A stretch of 64,000 nucleotides of DNA from Conchocele bisecta (taxonomy: Eukaryota; Mollusca; Bivalvia; Lucinida; Thyasiridae), in assembly GCA_029237695.1 (NCBI GenBank), contig CM055275.1:8320899-8384898 (forward strand), given 5' to 3'. Shown here one piece after another: positions 1 through 10,799 of the stretch. Each line of letters opens with the position of its first letter. Position 1 is the stretch's first letter. The notes beneath the pieces were generated by a model, which saw only the letters and a list, made by a program, of their open reading frames with translations, did no database searches and was not told the origin of the DNA. A program made the position numbers and the translations under genes.

Positions 1-1301
1 TCCAACACCAGCTCGCACCCACAGTTCCCGAAGATTGTGTTGCATCATGTCGGGCATGTGGTACAGCAGGGCGACGACTACATTAGTGTCATTGGAGATA
101 ACAACGCATATGTTGTGTCCTGCCTTCAGACAGTCCAATACATGAAGTGGAATACGGTGGTCAGCTTCTTCAAATGATGATTGCAGATTGATCATCACAT
201 GATTACTGCCTTTGTGAACCATAGGGCACTGCCAGTTCTCATCTGCTCTCGTCACCTGCCCGACTACAGTGTGAAACTGTCGCGTTTCGGGAACATGATC
301 ACGGAGATGGTGATATATCAGTTGCTCCAGAAGATGCTTGTTGGCATTCGAAGGCCAGAAGGTATCCATCTCTTTTGGTAGAGGGCGTCCCTGGTGCAAT
401 CGAGCTGTGTTCAATGGGCACAGTAGCGGAGCGGCGCATTCTCTCACTGTCCTTTACAGAGGGATCTTCCGAGTACATGTCAAACACATAGTCGCATCGC
501 CCAAACTGGTGATACACCTCTGTAATTGATGAGAACACAGACACAAAGTCATGAAAGGTGGAGAGGCCGCTGACACGAACCTTGCGAACAGTTGCCATGG
601 TGTCTATGACAAATGCAGAGTTATGCCGATGCACATACTCATAGTCCTCTGGTTTCAGGTGGGTCTCCAGCTCTTTGAGTAGTTGGCTTTTCTCCGGTTT
701 GGTCATCATCCCATCATCACTGAACAGAAGAGGGGAGGGTGCGACATCACATTCCAGAAGGTCTTTTGTGCTGATGCCTCGATCTCGTGCTATTTCAACC
801 GTCTTCTCCTCAATGTTCGTCTCCTTCACTAGCTTCTTGACTGTCTTCTGTGGCTTGGCTCTGATAGCTTTCATGGTTTTCAAATTTGTTCGGTGTATGC
901 ATCACTAAGTCTTGCACGTTTAGTGATAATCTGCTGAGCCGAAATGTCAGGTATTTTTCCTTTCCTGTTGAGAAGGCATTCAACATGTCACTTTCTGATG
1001 TCTTTTGGCATGACTTCTTTCGTCACAAAGTTTTGCAGCTCTGGAGATGCTTCTGCAGATAGTGGAGAGCCCTTTTCTTTGATGAATCGTATCATTTCTT
1101 GGATATGTGACTCATTACGTGTTGTAGTGGCTTGTGATGACTTGTGATGGTTACACGACTTATGGAAATCTGAGAGAACTTGGCACGGAAGGAGATCCTT
1201 GAATGCCTGCGGCCCATGTGTGACTTGTGTATCAGATATATTGGGTTTACATGTCGATGATGGCGGTTTGTCCTGGTAGAGTACAGTCACTGTTTGGATT
1301 T
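1..1301 (-). pseudogene. Broken copy of a repetitive bivalve gene family (unknown function), partial
   Basis: Reading the - strand from about 1301 downwards gives a long protein-like stretch that recalls uncharacterised proteins present in many copies in bivalve genomes (recollection, not a search). The blocks in order are ESHIQEMIRFIKEKGSPLS, NLKTMKAIRAKPQKTVKK, VEIARDRGISTKDLLE, SGLSTFHDFVSVFSSITEV, MDTFWPSNANKHLLEQL, then EEADHRIPLHVLDCLKAG and ISNDTNVVVALLYHMP, running off the window edge. The frame is broken at least three times: a stop near 985, a one-base shift near 897-900 and another near 385-392. A CTTTTCATAG acceptor-like site at 1311-1302 suggests an exon start at 1301. The EEAD...ISNDT portion recalls PIN/FEN-like nuclease domains found in other repeat-borne proteins, but that is inference. 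The breaks argue for a dead copy; sequencing error cannot be excluded. Confidence 0.6.
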
Positions 1302-2146
1302 CTATGAAAAGACAAAGTCGAAACATTAATTTCACATCAGAACCCGAAAACCTATGTCTAGGTGCCAATATCACCTTCGTATGTCAATTTGTTTGGATTA
1401 TATCATTTTTCAGCATTTTGGCGGCCATGTTGGCGGCTATCTTGGATTTACATACACATGACTAACTCGAAACATTAATTTCATGCCAGAAATAGAATAT
1501 CTGACCCCGAAAACCTATGTGTAGATCACCAAGATCCCTTCCTATGTCTCATTCGTTTCAGAAGAGATTTCATTTCTAGCAAAATTCCAAAAAATTGCTC
1601 ATTATGGGGTAGGGGTAACTTTTCGCTCAAGTGGACTTCTCACAGTGCCCTAATGTATGGAGGATTGCATTATTTAGAGGATTTAATTGATGCAAGTTTT
1701 GGCGGGGAATATTTTAGAGTTCTAATTATATTATTGGGCGATTGAGACACATCAGAGATTGAGCGACTTTCCAAAATGAAGAAAATTTGTGATAAATTTG
1801 AGTAAAATATGTCCATTGTGTACCCCAAAGTCATGTTTATGATAGTAATTGTGCTCATAATGTATTTTGAGAACCATTATAATGCAAAACATCAAAATTA
1901 ATAATTTATTGATGCCTAATAATGATTTAATTTGTGAAAATAAAATATCATAAATTTAGCCATTTTGCACCCGGACTAAAATCCAAGATGGCCGCCACAG
2001 AGAAAACGTACTCGACTTGGAAGTGCTACCCAAACTTTTTTTGAAGGTCTTGTCACACCGAACAATAAAATGCAAAGTTTTGCCGTGAAAGAAAAATGTA
2101 CACAAACAACCCCCCAGAGCCCATACTAATTTGTTGTTACCCTCAT
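1302..2146. other. Non-coding AT-rich stretch, no gene seen
   Basis: No convincing coding exon. The sequence carries phrases common in mollusc repeats, such as 'ggcggccatgttggcggc' near 1420 and 'aagatggccgccac' near 1985. These probably mark old repeat copies flanking the pseudogene upstream on the - strand. Confidence 0.4.
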
Positions 2147-2595
2147 GTTCTTTATACAAATTAACTATAAATGTATAATTGTGTCACTATTCCATCAGTT
2201 ATAAAAAAATAACAGTGCCCGCTATACATATATACTCATTTAATAATATTGATTTTACTGACAGTGACTCGCGGTGGTATCAGGCTATTTTCATATGCAA
2301 ATGAGGCATGTTATTTTTTAATGATTTATACTAATTGAATGCGTCACCAGAAAAAAAATATTCTTTTCGACAGATTATAAAGTATGATCATTGCACATCA
2401 AAATATAAATGCAAAGAATAACGAATAATGTCCGTTAACATGTTAAGGAAACACGGCTATCGCCCCTGGTATCAGTGTGGAAATTTACGTCCGATATATT
2501 TAATGTATAATAATGCCAATCAATACGTGGGATAAATGTGTATGAATGTATATTTTGCCAGAAAATGTGCCTACTGAGTCGGCATTTACCTTTAA
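2147..2595 (+). mobile_element. TTAA-ended MITE, copy 1 (left end missing)
   Basis: This is one of five copies of a roughly 480-520-bp repeat (others at 47650-48125, 50705-51227, 60220-60709 and 60765-61085). Shared blocks include 'gtataattgtgtcactatt', 'ggtatcaggctattttcat' and the right end GGCATTTACCTTTAA. The left inverted terminus present in the complete copies is absent here, so this copy is truncated. No open reading frame. Confidence 0.6.
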
Positions 2596-3183
2596 TTTAC
2601 AATAATAGTATAATGCACAGGTTTAACAATATATGTTTTTGTTCATACTGTCCAAAACTTATTAAATACCAATCCAATAGTCTAACATGAAAAAAATGTG
2701 CACTTGTGACCAGAAATGCTGACTTTTATTTCATTCCCCAAATAGATGTTTATATGTTTCCTGGGCCATGGTACAAAAGTCACACAAATTAGAATTGACT
2801 ATGTTACCTTTGTAGAAGTAATCATTTGTTGCTACACATTTGTATTGACAATTTCTTGGTTTAGAACGTATTGTACTTTGAAAATAATGTATGTTTACTA
2901 CCTTCTATACTAAGCAACAGTAGAAACGTCCCACCATATTCAGGGAAAGATTGCTGAAAATCTATAAGTATGGTGGAACTAAAACCTGTACAGAAAATGA
3001 AGTTTAATCACTTGTGAATCCATATCAGTTGACAAAATTGTGTTGCGATGAAAATATTTCGAGTGACATCACGGCGAATTCGGGAGGGGTCAAAATCAAA
3101 AATCTGATTTTTTATTTGTTTTTAAAAAATGTTTAGGGCTTGATGATTTCTCTCTAAAAAAACTTCCACTGTATTCTGTATGA

Positions 3184-3703
3184 TTAATATCGTGTGTGGC
3201 CACCATTTGCATGAATACACGTCATAATTATACGGCGCATGGACGTGACGTAACGCAGAATTTGCTCGATTTGGGTGATATCAGGAGAAACCACAGGCCA
3301 TGGAAGGACGTCGACGTTGTTACGAGCCAAGTATTGAGTTGTGATTCTGGCTGTGTGCGGGCGGGCATTGTCTTGCTGCAATGTTATACCAGGGCCTTGG
3401 TGGCGAATGAAAGGCATTGCATGAGGAGTTAGCACCTCAGCAATGTAGCACTGTGCATTGAGATTGCCCTGTAATGACCACGAGCTCAGTCTTACGGTTC
3501 CCCATGATCCCATCCCCCACCATTACACTCCCTCCCCCGAACCTGTCCCTCTCAACCACACAGTAATCGGCGAATCTCTCGTTTTTGCGTCTGTATACGC
3601 GTAGCCTACCATCTAGATGGCCGAGTGTGAACCGAGATTCGACAGTAAACAGAACTCGGTTGCACTCAGCCCGCCGCAAATTCAAATGACGTCGCGACCA
3701 CAA
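3184..3703 (-). pseudogene. Tc1-like transposase, C-terminal DDE catalytic half (degenerate)
   Basis: Starting at LWSRRHLNLRRAECNRVLF the - strand encodes the catalytic half of a Tc1 transposase. The first catalytic aspartate is lost: RVLFTVESRF stands where the family has a D in place of V. A one-base frameshift near 3463 separates ...GNRKTELVVI from GNLNAQCYIAEVL. The second aspartate (LQQDNARPHTAR) and the glutamate of SPDITQIE remain, with 34 residues between them (DD34E). After IEQ the sequence jumps to CIHANGGHTRY, the usual C-terminus, so an internal stretch appears deleted or scrambled. It is a dead copy. It ends with a stop codon at 3184-3186. Confidence 0.8.
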
Positions 3704-4996
3704 TATAGAGAATAGCAGGTTAGTGCCGTGAATGGGAAAAATATCTGGCAAGGCTCAGGAAACGGGATGGGCGAGGCTCTGCCTAGCCCATCCCGTTTCC
3801 GTGCCGCGCCAGATAGTTTTTCCCATTCACGGCACTTACCTACTATTCTATTTATCACGTCAACACTTACAAATAGCTTTAAAATGCAAAAGATAGCTCC
3901 AGCCACATCCTCAAAATCGGAGAATCGACTAGAGTGATAACCGCATCACAACTTTTATTGTTGCTACGCACACACAAAATGAGTCTGTGCCTTTTGGAAG
4001 CAAACATCGCTTAATGTCACGGAAGTTTGGCATATGTCACACTAAGACATTTTTACACGTATTTCTACTTTTAATAATGTCGACAATCATGAATATTAAA
4101 GTATATTTAATAATTACTCAGCTGTGTAAACACGTGTGTTCATAGATTTTGGAGCGGCAACTTACTCGTTGTGTTTCAAACACACTGTCACTGGGCAGAT
4201 AGTTTACAATTAACAGCATGTAGGGGCCTACAGTTACTGTTTGTAAACATGGAAGTTGTTGATGTTCAGTGTGGCTCCGGCAAATAGTGACTGGACATAT
4301 TGCTGATTCGTATTACAGGATATTGTCAGCGATTGTGAAGTGCGACACCACTCTGCCTCTGGCCAGTCTGGGTATGTAAAGCTTCATTTTCACACGTGTT
4401 TAACTTTGCACTTGCCATAGCCATAGCAGAATTCCCATTGCAGCACACACGTCAGCACTGATATCTACTACTTCAACATCAACTTTTTCAGCACTGCCAC
4501 TATCATTAATGTCGTCCCAGAAAATTTCAAATATTCCTGGATCTAAATAATCAGATATCTTTTTTTTGGAATACTTTTCCAAACTCAAGTAGAATTTATA
4601 ATTTATCAATTATTATTCTTGCTTGCAGAAGACAGCAAAATACAATGGATTGTGGGACTTGGAAGGCTGCCAGTTAATGCAGCAAAACTGTCAACAAATA
4701 CTCTTAATTAGATACATTTTAATCGGTTTTTGTTTTCTTTCTTTCTGGTACTTTTTTATTATCATTTCACATTATTTCATAAGTAAGTGCCAAATATCAA
4801 ATGTCACCGCTTTTCTCAAGCGTAACATTTTGTTTACAAGACTTCACCTAAATGTCAAAGGTTACTGTGTTAAAGTAGTTCTAAAGCATTATTGAAACAC
4901 ATATTCATACGCAGTGATTGGGTCGTATTGACTGGATATCAAAAATGTTTCACGGCACCGTGTTTCACGGCACATACACACTGTGCTGACGGGATA
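3704..4996. mobile_element. Inverted-repeat element inserted inside the Tc1-like transposase
   Basis: This segment separates the ARF and LWSRRH residues of the Tc1 transposase. Its ends carry an inverted GTGCCGTGAA / TTCACGGCAC terminus (3723-3732 and 4964-4973). At the right end an extra copy of the repeat lies just inside (about 4948-4957). The similarity may extend outward to 3704 and 4996, which fits the point where transposase homology stops, so true boundaries could be either pair. The interior has no recognisable gene: short frames at 4400-4609 and 4623-4895 lack known motifs. It is likely a non-autonomous DNA transposon, superfamily not assigned. Confidence 0.6.
3705..3850. repeat. 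Large near-perfect hairpin at the left end of the inserted element
   Basis: Arms of about 72 bp (3705-3777 and 3781-3850) are reverse complements with few mismatches and almost no loop. Shared blocks are 'gtgccgtgaatgggaaaa' and 'ggaaacgggatggg'. The hairpin contains the terminal GTGCCGTGAA, so the left end of the element is itself folded back. Confidence 0.8.
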
Positions 4997-5374
4997 AAAC
5001 CTAGCACCACGGTGACGTCGCGTCATTATTTGACCGGTATATGGGCGTCGTGCTCTGATTGGAAGCGCGTTGCATCGCAAGCGCCTATGGATGGTCTGCG
5101 CTGACACACCGTATCTCCGAGCCGTTACGGTGGCTGGTAAACGACGCTGACGTAAGTGGGTTAACGTGATGTAGCGGTCAGTCCTGGCCGTGGTGGCACG
5201 GGGGTGACCGGGGCGGGGACGATCGTAAACAGTCCCAGTCTGTTGATACCGGGTCACAAGCCTCTGTATGGTCTTCCGACAGAAGCCGAACCTGCGGGCC
5301 ACGGCACTGGCCGTCATTCCCGCGTCCAGCATTCCAATTGCCTGATTTCTTTCAACTTTAGACAAGAGTGGCAT
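4997..5374 (-). pseudogene. Tc1-like transposase, N-terminal DNA-binding half
   Basis: The ATG at 5374 begins about 126 residues typical of the paired helix-turn-helix DNA-binding region of Tc1 transposases. Motifs include QAIGMLDAGMTASAVARRFG (first HTH), IQRLVTRYQQTGTVYDRPRP (linker with the GRPR-like basic segment) and SAQTIHRRLR (second HTH), then RRPYTGQIMTRRHRGARF. Homology stops at ARF; the residues that follow in frame come from the inserted element and do not resemble a transposase. In an intact gene the next residues would be the LWSRRHLN block, which is found at 3703 in the other half. In the complete protein this half binds the inverted termini. Alone it is non-functional. Confidence 0.8.
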
Positions 5375-5668
5375 GATGAAAACAATGAAAAAGTAATTTT
5401 TTTTTCAATTTTCGGATTAGCCTGTGTCGCAAGTACCGTACGACGTTGACTGAATTAATGTAGGGTACAGGTATAGCGTGCACGTGCAATAAGTGGAAAT
5501 AAACGTTCCGGTTGGTGACCGTTTTGAACCTCGTGTATTTGGTGGAAACGTAAAACTGGTGTATTCACAAAATGATCAGTGTCTCGCATGTACATTCACA
5601 GAATGTGTAACATAAACATATCCAGAGATATATCGGTTCAAAAAATGGGACGTTTCTAGTGTTGCTGA

Positions 5669-6207
5669 GAATAGTTAATATTTTTATCGAAAAATTCTTT
5701 ATTTCATGTTGCTCTTGCTTTATAAACAACATTTGTTTGACTATTAAGAAGCATAGTATAATTATAGCATTTTGTTAATTCCTTTGTAGATTTAATTCTT
5801 TCTATTAGTGGCGTATTTGTGTTTATTGAATGTATTCCTTTGTTTCTGATCTGCTCTTCCAATCTGTATTTATGCATGCTACAATCTTGTAATATTTTAA
5901 ATAATCGTTATAATTACTGCTATTGTACAGTTGTTTTGTATCTGTGAATTCAAAGAATGACTTACTTCTATAATCATATATTTACTATATATAATTAATT
6001 TCAATTTCATAATGAAATATAGTTTTAGTATTTTATTTTGCATCAGTAACATTAACATTTCCTTGTCAACGCTGTTGACCGGCAACGTAGCTGTTCCAGG
6101 AATTGCGACAAAATGACGTAAAGAAAGGTTAATATTATTTTTAACGCCATAATTGGTTGGTTTCATTTGTGAAACTATTAGAAAATTAAATGTAAATATA
6201 AGTAATC
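5669..6207. other. AT-rich non-coding stretch, nothing recognised
   Basis: The sequence between the right end of the Tc1 element and the next inverted-repeat element is strongly AT-rich. It has no open frame with recognisable motifs and no clear repeat structure. A weak - strand frame at 5897-6166 has low-complexity composition and is not supported. Confidence 0.4.
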
Positions 6208-6343
6208 AAACCATGGGTTATTGCGTTTACTGGTTCGAACAATACATTTGGTCTGTAAAGTTTGCGAGGACTGCTTCGGACTCCGCGTACTTTAAGCAGA
6301 ATACATGTTGTTAAACCCCAGCAAACGAAACAACCCATGGTTT
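6208..6343. mobile_element. Short inverted-repeat element (AAACCATGGGTT termini)
   Basis: The left end AAACCATGGGTTATTGCG (6208) pairs with the right end reading CGAAACAACCCATGGTTTT (to 6344). The termini are about 27 bp with a 135-bp total span. A second end of the same family appears near 62732-62760 ('aacagcccatggttttatt'). It is likely a MITE; the superfamily is unknown. Confidence 0.6.
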
Positions 6344-6900
6344 TATTCATTAAATATATATAATGCGTATGCTATTATTTCGATTTTATATATATTTTTT
6401 TAATTTGCTCTGATATTGGATATGTATACATGCAAGTACATGTAGCAAATATGTAAAATCACACAGTTATATATCACTGTATCCCATTATCATACGTTGT
6501 TTTCGGTTGTAACTTTTGTACTGCATTGCCAAACATTTGCCAAAACTAATAATGTTCAATATTAAATGTTCCATGTTAAATATTTTCATCACACTTACTG
6601 TAGTTTGTTTACCATGTACTAACAAGGTCAATGCATGTGCATGTAGTATATGTTATACATTGTCAGTTTTGTCACGAATAACAGCCAACCCATATGTATA
6701 CCGCAACCATTGCTCTATGTAACATAATAAATGGGGTTGAATAAATGCTGCTTATATCTGAAGTAACCTAATATACCTGAAGTAGCCTAATATACATGGA
6801 AAGTCTTTTTTTTGCCTGTATTTTTTCACCTTTGACTCCTAATCGTTGCCTCTGATTGGTCAGTCTCAACAGCAAATTCAAGAATTTTAAATTCAAATTG
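6344..6900. other. Non-coding stretch, no gene or repeat recognised
   Basis: AT-rich sequence with only short open frames (for example 6516-6722) that lack recognisable domains. Nothing further can be supported. Confidence 0.35.
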
Positions 6901-7037
6901 CTGTCGATATATAGAGTAAATACACGATATTGCCGTCGAATATAAAATATATTCGGTTTCGCCCCGACAACTTTATAGGGGCTCAACCGAATATATTTTA
7001 TATTCGACGACACTAACCATGTATTTACTATATACAG
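6901..7037. mobile_element. Hairpin element with TATA-rich stem
   Basis: Outer arms 'ctgtcgatatatagagtaaa' (6901) and the complementary 'tttactatatacag' (to 7037) flank an inner perfect stem, 'gtcgaatataaaatatattc' with its complement at 6990-7009. The loop is about 30 bp. It is a fold-back MITE-like structure with no coding content. Confidence 0.7.
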
Positions 7038-7190
7038 TCACTGTAATATTATAGACCCTTATGCTAATATAGTTTATATGTTCTTATGGCAAAACTAATT
7101 ATAATGAAACAACATTATATAATCCGTATATCAAGAATAATATTAAAAAATGTGAATGCATTAAATGGCAATACACATATTAGATGTACT

Positions 7191-7325
7191 TTGTTTGTTT
7201 GTTGGGGTTTAACGGCCTATAAACAGTTAAGGTCATTTAAGGCCGTGTCAATGGGTTTATTACTAAATCCCATATATTACCTGCACAAGTACATGTACAT
7301 GTACATGTTCAAGTACATGTGTCAG
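7191..7325. repeat. Bivalve dispersed repeat module plus ACATGT tract
   Basis: The phrase 'gtttaacggcctataaacag' and the following 'ggtcatttaaggcc' match a module that is also found intact at about 63528-63570 and degraded near 29575-29615. It is followed by a short tract of alternating GTACAT/ACATGT steps (7286-7320). Confidence 0.5.
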
Positions 7326-7478
7326 ATTTACTCTAATCAATGAATTTTATTTGAAATAATTGACCACATGGTATGTGTTTATAATTTTGTACTGTTTTTC
7401 TTTTCAATTAGTTAACATCTGAAATATTTATCATGACTGTACGGAGCCCCGCAGGAACATGGATTGTTTGTATTAATT

Positions 7479-7600
7479 CGTTCCCTCGAATTAACAATTC
7501 GTTCGCACAATATAACAAATCGTCCCCACGAATTAACAATTCGTTCCCACGATATAACATTTCGTTCCCATGAATTAACAATTCGTTCCCGTAGGAAATT
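7479..7600. repeat. 21-bp minisatellite, alternating two variants
   Basis: Five 21-bp units (7479-7583) plus a partial sixth. Units alternate between 'cgttcccacgaattaacaa' and 'cgttcccacgatataacat' types, giving a 42-bp higher-order period. The period is a multiple of three, so an open frame runs through it on both strands (repeating NELLIRG on the -). There is no sign of real coding. Confidence 0.85.
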
Positions 7601-7720
7601 GAGGGAACGGATTGTTTACTTTGCTGGCTCTTTGGTTTCACTGGGATATATATTATTATCTATTTGACAACATGCAATGACATTTTAAATACTTCAAAAT
7701 CGTATACGTGACTGCAGAAT

Positions 7721-8075
7721 TGCCGGGTCCGACAGGGTGAAAATCTGTCCCCGATATCTGTCCTCTAATTTTGAGATGAATAATGACGGACTCACTATTA
7801 TGCAACCCAATGACAATATTGACCTATAATTAAAGCTCTTCGTTTTACTATATGCAGACGACACGGTCGTAATAAGTGATAACCCAATTTCCTTCCAAAA
7901 CCTATTAAATGATTTCGACTGATATTGCAAAACATGAAAACTCAATATAAACATGAGCAAAACAAAAGTAATTGTCATTGGAACCAACAAAATAAACAAT
8001 TACAAATTTACCTTAAACGGCGACTACATTGAAACTGTGAAATAATACAAGTATCTATAGTCTGTTTCACGAGAC
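7721..8075 (+). pseudogene. LINE reverse-transcriptase remnant (non-LTR retrotransposon)
   Basis: In the + strand, allowing for stops and frame changes, the palm region of a non-LTR reverse transcriptase can be read. It starts with a degraded CRVRQGENLSPI (family VRQG..LSP block), followed by LLYADDTVVISDNPISFQNL with the YADD catalytic motif. Then come KLNINMSKTKVIVIG and a YKYL block near 8050. Several in-frame stops (for example near 7766, 7919 and 8041) make it non-functional. The order and spacing fit CR1/Jockey-type elements; the clade is a guess. No endonuclease domain is visible upstream. Confidence 0.75.
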
Positions 8076-8309
8076 CTGCCCAAATTTTACGGCTATATAA
8101 ACAATGCAAAAACAATATTTTTTTCGATAATATTAAATTAAAGCAAAATTTAAGAATGAGCCTTCTTTTTACTTCTGTGCCCATTTTTCCGACAATCACG
8201 TATAAGGCTCATTCCATACAGATTTTATAGACGTTCAAACATTGTATTGTTCTCAGATCTGCTGACGACCACATGGATACAATTGTTAAAAAGTGCTTCC
8301 CTTTATGCT

Positions 8310-9300
8310 AGAGAAATAATGAACCAGTTTTAATCCTTATCGTGCTGAATTAGACATTGTAGTCTGCTGCTGATTATTATTATTTTATTTTAATCTCCAT
8401 TTATCTCAGTATAAAGCTTGGTCTGGCGGCACATTGGAGCCATTTCCCAATGGAGACGGTACTAATGTGTTGCCAACCCTATTTTATTCGGAAAGACAAA
8501 CTGTACGATAATAGCAGACGACAATGCTCGCTCTCCACATTCCACGGGTTAAAATCACACACAATGCACATTATCCAATACTAACAAGTCCAGAATTTAT
8601 ACATCCCGAGATAAATGACGAACCCAGTTTTAACCCTTGTAGTGCTGAACTAGATCTTGTCGTCTGCTGATTGTTACTTTCTTTTTGATCGCCATTTTTC
8701 TCAGTAAGAAGCATGGTCCGTCCGGAGGCAAATTGATAGGCCTGGTCTGTCGACACATTGGAACCATTATAGGAATGAATGGCCTTTTTGTGGAATTTAT
8801 CGGGGTATAAACTTGGAAAAGTCGCGGGAATACTGGACGAAGGCCGGAAGGCCTCGTCCAGTATTCCCGCGACTTTTCCAAGTTTATATCCCCGATAAAT
8901 TCCACAAAAAGGCCATTCATTCCTTATAATTCCAGCATTTGAAATAAATTCATCAAGAAAATGTGTTTATTTTCCGTTTTCTTAAGAATTATTTTAACTG
9001 CGCCTCACGTTTACGGAAAGTAGTTCGGCGTAGGAGTTTGCTGGGATATAAATTTTGGACAGAGACTTGATACGGGCCAATCAAATGTTAGGGAATTGTG
9101 TAAATATTTTTGTGCTGGAATTATTTCCCAATGGAGATGGTTCTAATGTGCTGCCGAACCATATTTTATATTTCGTAAGAAATACAAACTATATAACAAT
9201 AGCAGACAACAATATTCGTTCCCCACATTCTACGGGTTATAATCACATATTATCCAATACTACCACGTCCAGAATTTACGCATCCCGAAATTATGCACAA
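8310..9300. repeat. Diverged direct-repeat block around a hairpin element
   Basis: Segments 8445-8612 and 9116-9292 are direct copies ('atttcccaatggaga', 'atagcagac', 'ccacattc', 'acgggtta', 'atccaatacta'). Segments 8318-8450 and 8622-8765 are also direct copies ('tgctga', 'gtctgctg', 'tctcagta', 'acattgga'). No gene is supported. The 8762-8933 hairpin lies inside the block. Confidence 0.6.
8762..8933. mobile_element. Near-perfect palindrome, about 80-bp arms
   Basis: The sequence reads almost identically on both strands around a centre near 8846 ('gaaggccggaaggcctcgtc'). Arms include 'ggaatgaatggcctttttgt' and 'cttggaaaagtcgcgggaat' with their exact complements on the other side. Open frames on both strands through it are artefacts of the symmetry. 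It is a fold-back element or MITE. Confidence 0.85.
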
Positions 9301-9410
9301 ACACATGTAATATCCATTGACAAATTCACCCGACACGTGATGTCCACTTTCAATATATTGGCTGTGTGGCACCAATTGACCAATCAGCATTCGCGAGATT
9401 TGTTTCATTG

Positions 9411-10124
9411 ACGCTTGTCATACAAATATTCCCATGCCCACAACATGACTAGATCATGTATGTCGTGCACGGGTAGCACAGATACAATATGTGTGTCATC
9501 GACGATGGAGTGACACCTGTGAATATTTACAACACTTATTTACATACGTAGTGACCAAGGTCTACACTTGTTTGTAAAAATACACGATACCATAACCATG
9601 CTGTGATTTCAATGCTGGTCTGCTGTGCGGCGTAGGCTTGGACCAGACAACGAGGACTATGAACAGGTCCAAGCCTATGCTGGCCGTAAATATAACTAGG
9701 TCCCATTTCGCCCAGTCGACGACGAATACATGTACGAATGACCGAGTGGTTCCCGTGCACGCATCTGTCTAGACTGGTGTCCCATTGGTTTTCTACGATG
9801 TTGACGTCTATTTCAATATGACACATACTGTGCATATATTTAGTATTTAGTTTATGTTTTTGAATCCGAACAGCATGTAAACTTGTAACAGTATATACAT
9901 CTTATTTTATAGTAATATGTTTACGTGTACATGTATGTACGGTATGCCATGTCAAAATGACTACACCAATTTAGAGATAATGACAACTATTTATTTGCTA
10001 ATATGCACACTATTTCTACAACAACCAAATGAAAACATCATCGAAATTAAACCATCAAAATTGTCTCTTTGGCATGTAATTGAGAGCGGCGTAGACTCTG
10101 ACCCGACTGCATAGATGTACAGAC
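9411..10124. other. Non-coding stretch with a small hairpin
   Basis: No recognisable gene. A small inverted repeat is built on 'ggcttggacc' (9650-9659) and 'ggtccaagcc' (9667-9676). Short frames (9536-9835 on the -, 9917-10114 on the +) lack motifs. Confidence 0.35.
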
Positions 10125-10382
10125 TGACGAGAACCGTCACCGTTCATAAAATCCGCTTTCCACGGCGCTTAGCATACACCCAAACATTAATTCTCACATA
10201 TGTATACATGTTTGTTTACTGTCCCCATACCTCCGTCCCCCATCCCCACCCCTCAAAGTTGTATCTGACATAAATACGTTACATTGCCAACCATGTCTAC
10301 CCACATACATATATTACCAATTTCAGTTGTTACCTTGTAACCTGACTTTAAATAAAAGTATGTTCTGTTCTGTTCTGTTCTG
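10125..10382 (+). repeat. Possible retroposon 3' tail ending in (TGTTC)n
   Basis: The sequence ends with 'aaataaaagtatgttctgtt', that is, an AATAAA-like signal followed by four TGTTC-type pentamers (10361-10382). A short A-rich segment followed by a simple repeat is typical of the 3' end of non-LTR retroposons. No coding part is recognised, so this is tentative. Confidence 0.3.
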
Positions 10383-10609
10383 ACTACGAACAGAAGTTTC
10401 TCTGAGCTGTTGCTGACCCCCACGTGGTATCCATGACAGCGTTTGACATGGCAACAACACACGCCATCTTAGCCACTTCCTGTCCACGGTGGATGTGCAG
10501 CAGAATTCGCGTATTGACGCTACTTGCGGCAATGGGGTGCATTATTGTGTCCTACAGATTAACACAAAATGCATTATTAACCACAACGCCATGTAAGTTA
10601 TGTATTATA

Positions 10610-10799
10610 CATTGAAACGTCTCTAAACCGGACACCCTGAGAGATTTCACTGTAAATCCGGCATTTGATCATTCTGAGCCATAGTTGTGTACTATGCGAT
10701 CATGAACAGACATTCTTAGCTGAGCTAAATGACCAAGAAGCTCATCAAAAATAAGAACTCGGATGTTTTATTGGTGTCCGGTTTAGAGAGGTTCCACTG
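10610..10799. mobile_element. pogo/Tigger-like MITE with TA target sites
   Basis: Inverted termini CATTGAAACGTCTCTAAACC (10610) and the complementary end GGTTTAGAGAGGTTCCACTG (10780-10799) enclose 190 bp. The inner part continues GGACACC / GGTGTCC. The element is flanked by TA on both sides (10608-10609, 10800-10801). The CAGTG.AACCTCT..AACCGGACAC terminus resembles pogo/Tigger elements. No open frame, so it is non-autonomous. Confidence 0.8.

Larger units (their letters stand above)
2910..5668 (-). mobile_element. Tc1/mariner-like DNA transposon, dead, with nested insertion
   Basis: Imperfect inverted termini bound the element: left ACTAAGCAACAGTAGAAACG continuing TCCCA (about 2910-2932), right TGGGACGTTTCTAGTGTTG continuing CTGAG (5646-5668). 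Between them lie the two separated halves of a Tc1-type transposase on the - strand (N-terminal 4997-5374, C-terminal 3184-3703). About 1.3 kb of foreign sequence lies between the halves. Without that insert the element would be about 1.46 kb, a normal Tc1 size. The transposase is inactivated several ways, so the copy cannot move on its own. The termini were matched by eye with two or three mismatches; the exact TA target duplication was not resolved. Confidence 0.75.

Noticed and set aside
299..883. A 194-codon - strand frame taken as an intact gene
   Set aside because: Homology continues beyond both ends in other frames, so it is one piece of a frameshifted copy.
6232..6242. A tRNA B-box-like GGTTCGAA
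   Set aside because: It lies within the inverted-repeat element at 6208-6343 and lacks an A-box and folding.
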